A stretch of 10,432 bases of DNA from Spirochaetales bacterium (GTDB taxonomy: Bacteria > Spirochaetota > Spirochaetia > DSM-27196 > SLST01): positions 1 through 10,432 of the forward strand of contig SLST01000373.1 in NCBI GenBank assembly GCA_007130265.1, in the 5' to 3' direction. The notes beneath the pieces were generated by a model that worked only from the letters and a program-made list of their open reading frames with translations, was not told the origin of the DNA and did not search any database. Shown in pieces: positions 1 through 5,424 of the stretch; the first letter of the stretch is position 1; every line of letters begins with the position of its first letter. The position numbers and the translations under genes were made by a program.

Positions 1-1
1 C

Positions 2-808
2 ATCCTGACCGTCTTACCGCTTCTCCTTCTCGCCGTGACGCTGCCGGCGGAAGAGCAGGTCCACACGCTGCGTCAGGGCGAGACGCTCTATACGCTCGCC
101 CGGCGCTATAGCGTATCGGTGGACCAGCTGCTGCGGCACAATGAGATCGCCGACCCCACACGGCTTTCGGTGGGTACCCGAATCAGAATTCCGGGAACCT
201 ACGTCGTGAAAAGCGGGGAGTACATCTTTGCTATCGCCCGGAAGCTCGGTGTTGACTGGCTCGAGCTCCTCGCGATCAACGGACTCGGACGCGACGATGT
301 CGTTCGTCCCGGCGACGTTCTGATCGTGCCGGGATCCGACGCGGCCACCGACCCCGGCCCGACGCGAACGACCGGGCGCGATGCGGCCGGTGAGAGCGTC
401 GAGCCGCCGCGGAGCGAGGTGATCCCCGTTCCCACCCGCCCTGCGCAGTTGGAACGAGTGCCCGACTGGCCTCACCCGGGGGCCCGCACGGTGTGGGACG
501 GGAAGTTCCCCGGAGTCGTCATGCGGGGTAGCGTCGGCGACGAGTTCCGTTCAGTAACGCGGGGCGTAGTGGAGTACGTCGGACCGTTCAGCAGCTTTGG
601 AAAGCTGGTCCTGATTCGAGGTGAGAACGGATATCTGTACGGGTACGCAGGAGCCGATCGAGTACTCGTTGGAAGAGGTGACCGCGTTGACGGGGGAACC
701 ACGCTCGGAACCGTCGGTTTCTCTCCGGCGTTTGAGTCCCCCATGGTACTGTTCACCGTCTGGCGGAACAACCGATACGTGGACCCGGAGACCGCACCGC
801 GGGGTTGA
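2..808 (+). CDS. NlpD-like exported LysM / degenerate LytM (M23-fold) protein, 5' end outside window
   Basis: This is probably an envelope protein that binds peptidoglycan and regulates cell-wall hydrolases, as NlpD and EnvC do in the periplasm. The reading frame is open from the window edge and encodes a hydrophobic run (ILTVLPLLLLAVTLPA) that looks like the end of a signal peptide, so the true start lies upstream; the GTG at 35 sits inside that signal peptide and is not the start. Counting from that GTG, two LysM domains span residues ~8-54 and ~55-100, each ending in an IPG or VPG turn. A Pro/Arg-rich linker (~101-143) follows, then a LytM/M23-like fold (~144-253). The zinc and catalytic histidines of active M23 peptidases are missing: the usual YxH is Y-A-G (204-206) and the usual HxH strand is MVLFTV (237-242). 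It is therefore probably non-catalytic. A sigma-factor gene follows after 37 bp, probably co-transcribed. Confidence 0.9.
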   Translation: MLTVLPLLLLAVTLPAEEQVHTLRQGETLYTLARRYSVSVDQLLRHNEIADPTRLSVGTRIRIPGTYVVKSGEYIFAIARKLGVDWLELLAINGLGRDDVVRPGDVLIVPGSDAATDPGPTRTTGRDAAGESVEPPRSEVIPVPTRPAQLERVPDWPHPGARTVWDGKFPGVVMRGSVGDEFRSVTRGVVEYVGPFSSFGKLVLIRGENGYLYGYAGADRVLVGRGDRVDGGTTLGTVGFSPAFESPMVLFTVWRNNRYVDPETAPRG

Positions 809-833
809 CAGCCTCGAAGTACGGGCGTAGACA
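805..833 (+). promoter_or_regulatory. Possible sigma-70-type promoter for the downstream sigma factor
   Basis: A perfect -35 hexamer TTGACA (805-810), overlapping the stop codon of the LysM gene, is followed by a 17-bp spacer and a weak -10, TAGACA (828-833). The predicted start of transcription, near 840, would leave only about 6 nt of leader and cut off the Shine-Dalgarno sequence. This could be an almost leaderless transcript, or the match could be chance inside a two-gene operon. Confidence 0.25.
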
Positions 834-841
834 GGAAGAGG
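833..841 (+). promoter_or_regulatory. Ribosome binding site of the RpoS/RpoD-type sigma factor
   Basis: The purine run AGGAAGAGG lies 4 nt before the ATG at 846; measured from the AGGA core the distance is 9 nt. It supports this ATG as the start. Confidence 0.7.
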
Positions 842-845
842 GACT

Positions 846-1811
846 ATGAGCGAGGCGACGAAGATCGATGCTACTCCCCGAGCCGACGTTCTACGTTCGT
901 CGACGGCGTATGAGGGTACCGATCCGCTCTCGTTCTACCTTCAGCAGATCTCAGATTACTCTTTGCTCAGTGCGAAAGAGGAACAGTCGCTCGCAATGCG
1001 GATATCGCAACTCAAAGCGCGGATCTCGGAGATCGAATCGTCGAACGCTCACGGGAAGGCAGCCACCGAGCTTGCCGCGTTGAAGGCCGAGTGCCACGAC
1101 GCGAAGCACGCCATGGTACAGGCGAACCTTCGCCTCGTCGTTTCGATCGCGAAACGGTACCAGCACCAGGGGTTGGGGCTGCTCGACTTGATAGACGAAG
1201 GCAATATTGGACTGATCGAGGCGGTCGACCGGTTCAACCACCGCAAGGGGTGCCGTTTCAGCACCTACGGGACGTGGTGGATTCGTCAGGCAATCGTCAA
1301 GGCGCTCGCCGACAAGGGACGAGTGATCCGAATCCCCGTGCATATGCTGACTCACATACGGCGCTGCTTCTCGGTGAGCCGGCAGCTGACCGACGAACTC
1401 GGGCGTACGCCCCGGGCCCAGGAGATCGCCGAGCGTCTCGGGTGTGATCCTGAGCGCGTCGAGGAGGTCAGCCGTTTTGCACAGGATGCGGCGAGCCTTG
1501 ACGTCACGGTCGACGACGAGAACTCCACGAGGCTTTCGGATCTGATCGAAGACGACGCGTCGCTTGCTCCCGTCGAGAGCGCGTACCGGGACGGCGTGCG
1601 CGAGCACATCCGGGACGCGCTCTCCGTGCTGACGGCGCGCGAGAAGCACATCATCAAGCTGCGCTTCGGCATCGGGTCGGAAGGGCCCTACACACTCGAG
1701 GAAACCGGTGAGAGACTCGGCATTACCCGCGAGCGCGTGCGGCAGCTCCAGGAGAAGGCGATCCGCAAGCTTCGGCAGCTGCAGACGATCCGCGCCTACC
1801 AGGAGTTCTAG
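846..1811 (+). CDS. RNA polymerase sigma-70 family factor, RpoS/RpoD type (group 1/2)
   Basis: This is a promoter-recognition subunit of RNA polymerase. At 321 residues it matches the size of RpoS-type alternative sigmas and lacks the long region 1.1 of a housekeeping RpoD. Region 1.2 is at ~26-56 (DPLSFYLQQI). Region 2 is at ~92-165 and includes NLRLVVSIAKRY, the core-binding DLIDEGNIGL and the -10-binding FSTYGTWWIRQAI. Region 3 is at ~167-250. Region 4 is at ~254-316, with a -35-binding helix-turn-helix (TLEETGERLGITRERVRQ, 283-300). About 25 extra Ala/Glu/Lys-rich residues lie between regions 1.2 and 2 (~55-85). The upstream neighbour is NlpD-like, echoing proteobacterial nlpD-rpoS; with no comparison to other sigmas I leave the symbol blank. 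The start ATG has a good ribosome binding site. The gene ends 9 bp from a converging gene. Confidence 0.93.
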   Translation: MSEATKIDATPRADVLRSSTAYEGTDPLSFYLQQISDYSLLSAKEEQSLAMRISQLKARISEIESSNAHGKAATELAALKAECHDAKHAMVQANLRLVVSIAKRYQHQGLGLLDLIDEGNIGLIEAVDRFNHRKGCRFSTYGTWWIRQAIVKALADKGRVIRIPVHMLTHIRRCFSVSRQLTDELGRTPRAQEIAERLGCDPERVEEVSRFAQDAASLDVTVDDENSTRLSDLIEDDASLAPVESAYRDGVREHIRDALSVLTAREKHIIKLRFGIGSEGPYTLEETGERLGITRERVRQLQEKAIRKLRQLQTIRAYQEF

Positions 1812-1827
1812 CCGAGTGACCTAGAAC
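1805..1827. terminator. Short inverted repeat between convergent genes; weak candidate bidirectional terminator
   Basis: A perfect 7-bp inverted repeat (GTTCTAG at 1805-1811, CTAGAAC at 1821-1827) has a 9-nt loop. Each arm contains the stop codon of one of the two convergent genes. The stem is AT-rich and there is no T-tract, so termination activity is doubtful. The 9-bp gap leaves no room for any other terminator. Confidence 0.25.
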
Positions 1828-3980
1828 CGCAGACCGGTGAAGAACCTCGGGTAGAGCTTCGTGTCTCCGGACAGTGGAATCGCGTGCTCCCGACCGTCGA
1901 AGTAGCCGACCGCGTCGAACGAGAAGGGCCCGGTGACGTCAAAACTCCCGCCCATGTACCACCCGAACCCGTCGCCGATCGCGATGCCGGCCATGATGCG
2001 CCCCGAGGGGAAGGTTGCTCCCCGGTTGGCATCGAAGAGCGCTGTGAACCGTTCCTGAGCGTCGGCGCCGTCGGTGATGCGTTTCCACCCGGCATCGACG
2101 TCTACGTAGAAGGGGCGTCGTGTGATCCGGAGACCGACCCCGACGCCGGCTCCGAACCCCTCGAGGTCGCGCCAGCGCCCGCCTCGCTCAATGCCGGCGT
2201 AGACGAGTGAGTAGAAGTTGTTGCTCCCATTCTGCAGGCCGATCCAGGTGCGTTCGTCGCCTTCCCACCAGAAGCTCACGTTGTGAATGCCTTCCTCCAC
2301 GACGCTTGCCAGTCCAATCGGAACGCCGTACATCTCCCGGGAGACGTTCACGAGTCCAATCTGCGTTCCGATCACGCGATTGCCGACGTTGACCAGACCA
2401 ATCTGGGCTCCGTTCACGTCTCCGCCGACGTTCACGAGGGCGATCTGGGCCCCGTTGGTTGCGCCTGCGCGGTTGAAGACGCCGGCGGTCTGGACACCGT
2501 TGAGCGTACCCTGGGTGACGTTGAAGACGCCGGCGGCCTGAACGCCGCCGAAGTCGGCGGCCGAGACGTTGAAGACTCCTGCGCTCTGCACGAAGGCACC
2601 ACGACCCTCGACGCGGTTGAAGACGCCGGCGCTCTGGAAGCTCCGCGAGTCACCACCTACGACATTGAACACGCCGGCTCCCTGCAACCCGTTGAGGTTG
2701 CCGCCCACCGAGTTGCCTACTCCGGAGAGCTGGACGCCCGAGAGGTTCTCGTGAGCGACGCTGACGACGCTGCTGAGCTGCCCGCCGCGTACGCGGTACG
2801 CACGGCCGACGAGCAAGCCGATCGACAGGGTCGTCTGGTAGGGGTCGCCGCCGACGAGATCAACTCCCGGTATGACGGTCACACTGAGCGGAACCGGCGG
2901 CGGTTCTGAACCGCGCAGTCGGGTGCGGTCGAGCAAAGTGACGCGAAAATCGCGCGCGCCGACCCGAACGAAGGAGTCAGAACCGAGGCTCACGCGATGC
3001 CGGTAGTTGCGATCTTCGCCCTGGAGCGTCAGGATGTAGGCGCCGTTCGGCAGGGCGATCTGCAGCTCCCGTCCCTCGTCCTTTCGCACCTCTGCGACGA
3101 GACCTCCGAGCTCACGGGTCACGAACAACCGGCCGGACATCGACCGGTCAAGCACGATTGCCGAGGTGACATCTGAGAGGTCGGTGAGCACCAGACTTCC
3201 GGACCCGGTGAGCTGAAAGTCGAAGCTCGCGTGCTGCGGGCCGGCAAAGGTACCGAGCGTCCGCTGCAGCGTCTCCTGACGGGCGTAGTGGTAAATCTCG
3301 TCGAGCGTGACCCTTCCGTCGCCGCTCGTATCGGCGGCGCCTCGCAGCCCGCTGACGAGATAGTGGGTGAAGAAGCTCGAACCGAGCGAGTCCGATTCCT
3401 GACTCGCTTCGTCGGCGCTGCTCGAGGCGAGGAAGGCGTGTCCGGTCACAGTCGTCCCTTCGTCGATGAGGAAGGGCTGGGTGAAGGCTCCTCCCTTGAG
3501 GCGGGTGAAGGCGCCGGATGCGCAGGAGTCGAGGATCGCGATGCTGACGTCCGCGGCAACCTGGTCTATCAGCCTCCGCAGCTCAGCGTATGAGAGATGG
3601 TCTTCACCGAGCATCAGCCCGTACTCGTCGGAGTGGCCTGAGTAGTAGAAGACGATTTCGGCTCTGCGCAGCCGGTGTTCATCCGCGGCGAGGCGCTGTG
3701 CGAGGTGCTTGAACTGGAGCTCCAGGTCGCGCGCGCCCGGGTCGGTCAGCACGTAGCTGTCCTGGGCACGGATGCCGCCCATTTCGGTCATGACCTCGGC
3801 GAGTCGGCGTGCGTCGGAGACCGCCCACCGAAGCGTCACCCGTCCTTGGCCGCCGTCGTTCGCGCCGACAAACAGACCGTACCGGCGCACCGGCGTCTCC
3901 TGAGCCGACACGGCGCCGGCGATGAGCATGCCCAGCAGGAGTAGAGTCGTGTTCAACACGCGTGTCGTGGACCGGCGCAT
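1821..3980 (-). CDS. Exported caspase-like (C14) protease fused to surface repeats and a probable outer-membrane C-terminus
   Basis: This 719-residue protein is probably a periplasmic or surface cysteine protease. A signal peptide (1-26) ends in VSA before QE. The caspase/metacaspase-like domain (~32-250) keeps the His-Cys dyad: His116 in YYSGHSDEYG and Cys153 in ILDSCASGAF. An EF-hand-like loop (217-228, DTSGDGRVTLDE) follows the catalytic core and suggests Ca2+ binding. Residues ~258-350 look like a beta-rich domain. Residues ~415-565 are tandem repeats with QxAGVFN and then QIGLVNV cores, resembling Leptospira LA_2272-type surface repeats (from memory, not searched). Residues ~566-719 look like amphipathic beta strands ending in Phe, as in outer-membrane barrels. 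The start ATG directly abuts the TAG of the upstream anti-sigma-like gene, and its GGAGGAG ribosome binding site lies inside that gene, so translation is probably coupled. Protease substrates are unknown. Confidence 0.88.
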   Translation of the reverse strand: MRRSTTRVLNTTLLLLGMLIAGAVSAQETPVRRYGLFVGANDGGQGRVTLRWAVSDARRLAEVMTEMGGIRAQDSYVLTDPGARDLELQFKHLAQRLAADEHRLRRAEIVFYYSGHSDEYGLMLGEDHLSYAELRRLIDQVAADVSIAILDSCASGAFTRLKGGAFTQPFLIDEGTTVTGHAFLASSSADEASQESDSLGSSFFTHYLVSGLRGAADTSGDGRVTLDEIYHYARQETLQRTLGTFAGPQHASFDFQLTGSGSLVLTDLSDVTSAIVLDRSMSGRLFVTRELGGLVAEVRKDEGRELQIALPNGAYILTLQGEDRNYRHRVSLGSDSFVRVGARDFRVTLLDRTRLRGSEPPPVPLSVTVIPGVDLVGGDPYQTTLSIGLLVGRAYRVRGGQLSSVVSVAHENLSGVQLSGVGNSVGGNLNGLQGAGVFNVVGGDSRSFQSAGVFNRVEGRGAFVQSAGVFNVSAADFGGVQAAGVFNVTQGTLNGVQTAGVFNRAGATNGAQIALVNVGGDVNGAQIGLVNVGNRVIGTQIGLVNVSREMYGVPIGLASVVEEGIHNVSFWWEGDERTWIGLQNGSNNFYSLVYAGIERGGRWRDLEGFGAGVGVGLRITRRPFYVDVDAGWKRITDGADAQERFTALFDANRGATFPSGRIMAGIAIGDGFGWYMGGSFDVTGPFSFDAVGYFDGREHAIPLSGDTKLYPRFFTGLRF
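2286..2738 (-). repeat. Tandem in-frame repeats within the caspase-like gene, 16-residue then 14-residue period
   Basis: The conserved Gln of each unit falls at residues 417, 433, 449, 465, 481 and 497 (exactly 16 apart), then 512, then 526, 540 and 554 (14 apart). The first block has AGVFN cores and the second has IGLVN cores. At DNA level, GTTGAAGAC-like words recur every 48 bp on the plus strand at 2472, 2520, 2568 and 2616, with a diverged copy at 2664. The regular spacing suggests a stacked beta structure. Confidence 0.85.
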
Positions 3981-4784
3981 CTACTCCTCCTTCCGGATGG
4001 TGATCGTCCGGGTCTCGAACGGTGGCGGGAGTTCGAGGCTCCGGCGGGGATCACGGGCGATCCCCGCCGCCTGGCTCCGCAGGTCGGCGAGAAGTACCGA
4101 AACGTCGAAACGGCTATCGGACGTGATGAAGTAGAATGTCTCGAACCGTGGGGCATCGTCGAGCCGGTACGCGTGGGGCAGCGGCCGTTCTCCCCCGCGG
4201 GTCAGGGCAGGCGAAGATGCCGGATCCTGCGGATAGTGCAGAGTTGCGCTGCCGCCTCCGTCGATGCTGACGATCGCGCCGTAGGGCGCGTCAGCGGCCT
4301 GGTAGGCGAGCTGCACGATATCGCCGGCCTTGGCGGCTTCGCCGTCACGCAGCGGCTGGAAGCCGCCGTTAGCCGCGGGGTCTGCACGGTAGAGTGCGAA
4401 GCTCGGCTCTGCTCCCTTGAGTCTGGTGATCTCTGCCTGAGGATCAGACGGAGACACGATCCCGACGTCGATCCCTCCGAAGAGGAGGAACCCGACCACG
4501 AGCATCGCAGCTGCTCCCGGCAGCGCGAGCGCCAGGATCCGGAGCACGCGCGTCCGTCGATGGGTGCGCGGTCGCGTCCGCTGTTCGGCCTCGTACTGGT
4601 TGCGAATGCGCGCCGCATAGACACCGGCCGGGTACCGCTTCGCGAACGACGCGTTCTCCTGACGTATCCTGTTGACCCGCTCTTCGAAGCCCGCCGAATG
4701 CTCCACGCGCGCGGCTGCTTCGGCGGAAAGCTCTCCGAGCACGTATTGTTCGATCAGTAGATCAGGGACTCGTTCCGTACTCAT
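3981..4784 (-). CDS. Single-pass membrane anti-sigma-like protein with DUF4384-like periplasmic domain
   Basis: This protein probably holds the ECF sigma factor encoded just upstream at the inner membrane. The N-terminal ~65 residues contain the typical anti-sigma start (LIEQYVLGELS, 10-20). A basic stretch (69-82) is followed by one membrane helix (~83-103), which places the N-terminus inside the cell and residues ~110-267 in the periplasm. The outer part resembles DUF4384-type domains that often accompany caspase-like proteins (LYRADPAANGG, DIVQLAYQA, FYFITSDSRFDV); this is recalled from family knowledge. The protein contains no Cys, so the zinc-binding HxxxCxxC motif of classical zinc anti-sigmas is absent. 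GAGG lies 5 nt before the ATG. The gene starts 7 bp after the sigma gene and its stop touches the next start codon. The anti-sigma role is inferred from layout and topology. Confidence 0.8.
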   Translation of the reverse strand: MSTERVPDLLIEQYVLGELSAEAAARVEHSAGFEERVNRIRQENASFAKRYPAGVYAARIRNQYEAEQRTRPRTHRRTRVLRILALALPGAAAMLVVGFLLFGGIDVGIVSPSDPQAEITRLKGAEPSFALYRADPAANGGFQPLRDGEAAKAGDIVQLAYQAADAPYGAIVSIDGGGSATLHYPQDPASSPALTRGGERPLPHAYRLDDAPRFETFYFITSDSRFDVSVLLADLRSQAAGIARDPRRSLELPPPFETRTITIRKEE

Positions 4785-4791
4785 CTACGCC

Positions 4792-5271
4792 TCACAAATC
4801 CTTGAGCTCGAGGCCACGTGCCCGCAGCCGGCGCAGCCGCTTTCGTACGCCGCTGAGCGAGAGACCGACCTGCGCAGCCGTCTCCTCAAGGGTGAGTCCG
4901 TCCACGTAGTGGAGGACCGCGATGGTCTTCGTGCTCTCGGGCTCGTGCCTGAAGAGTCGGTCCAGAAAGTGGCCCGAGAGCGTTCGATCCTCCGGACTCT
5001 CATCGCCGGCGATGGAAAGCAGGATTTCATCGTCGTGAGTCTCAGGCCGGCGTTTCTTGGTTCGGAGGCGGTTGAGGCAGACATGCGTCGCGATCGTGTA
5101 GAGCAGGCTCGACGGCGCGTTGTGGACCAGGTCGTTCTCCCTTCGCAGAAGCTCGACGAAGACGTCCTGCATCGCGTCGAGGGCCGCCTCCTCGTCCCGC
5201 AGCATGAATCTGCAACGCCGGAGAACCATGGGCGCATACCTGCGGTAGTAGGCTTCGACGTCGATTGCCAC
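4792..5271 (-). CDS. ECF-type RNA polymerase sigma factor
   Basis: This is a small sigma-70 family factor with only regions 2 and 4, expected to direct transcription of its own operon and perhaps others. Region 2 includes RYAPMVLRRCRFMLRDEEAA, DAMQDVFVELL and LLYTIATHVCLNRLR. Region 4 ends the protein, with a helix-turn-helix in LTLEETAAQVGLSLSGVRKR. I chose the GTG at 5271 (159 residues, beginning M-A-I-D-V-E-A-Y-Y) because AGGATGGAG precedes it. A longer frame from the GTG at 5310 (172 residues) adds 13 polar residues and has no ribosome binding site. It is first in an operon with the anti-sigma-like and caspase-like genes, the usual place for an ECF factor. Its stop lies 7 bp before the next start. 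Confidence 0.9.
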   Translation of the reverse strand: MAIDVEAYYRRYAPMVLRRCRFMLRDEEAALDAMQDVFVELLRRENDLVHNAPSSLLYTIATHVCLNRLRTKKRRPETHDDEILLSIAGDESPEDRTLSGHFLDRLFRHEPESTKTIAVLHYVDGLTLEETAAQVGLSLSGVRKRLRRLRARGLELKDL

Positions 5272-5329
5272 TGCTCCATCCTGGTGCCGGTCCTCATGCC
5301 TGTTGAACACCTGCGGAGGACTCGGGTGT

Positions 5330-5359
5330 CACCGGAATTGTACGGTATACACCGGGAAT
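5330..5359. promoter_or_regulatory. Candidate operator between the divergent ECF and GGDEF genes
   Basis: The word CACCGG-(G)AAT occurs at 5330 and again at 5350, exactly 20 bp or two helical turns apart. Between them lies the palindrome TGTA-N5-TACA (5339-5351), and GGTG-T-CACC (5325-5333) overlaps the left copy. This is the only patterned part of the ~150-bp divergent intergenic region and may be a regulator site or part of the ECF promoter. Chance cannot be excluded. Confidence 0.3.
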
Positions 5360-5401
5360 CGCCCAGTGAACAGGGCGCTTTTCTCGGTGGGTCTGGGCGT
5401 C

Positions 5402-5420
5402 TATACTAAGACTGGGAGGA
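5402..5420 (+). promoter_or_regulatory. Possible -10 element and ribosome binding site for the GGDEF gene
   Basis: TATACT (5402-5407) is a good -10 hexamer but the -35 position (around 5379-5384) is poor. GGGAGGA (5414-5420) is a strong Shine-Dalgarno sequence, 4 nt before an in-frame CTG at 5425. If both are used, the leader would be only about 11 nt long. Confidence 0.35.
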
Positions 5421-5424
5421 CGCT

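Noticed and set aside
35..37. GTG as the start of the LysM protein
   Set aside because: The upstream in-frame codons encode the hydrophobic core of a signal peptide, so the gene starts before the window.
951..1649. Minus-strand open frame of 232 codons opposite the sigma factor
   Set aside because: Antisense shadow of a well-conserved sigma-70 gene, with no domain of its own.
2283..2909. Plus-strand open frame of 208 codons with repeated DVEDAGGL-like units
   Set aside because: It is the antisense image of the repeats in the caspase-like gene; the periodicity comes from the real gene on the minus strand.
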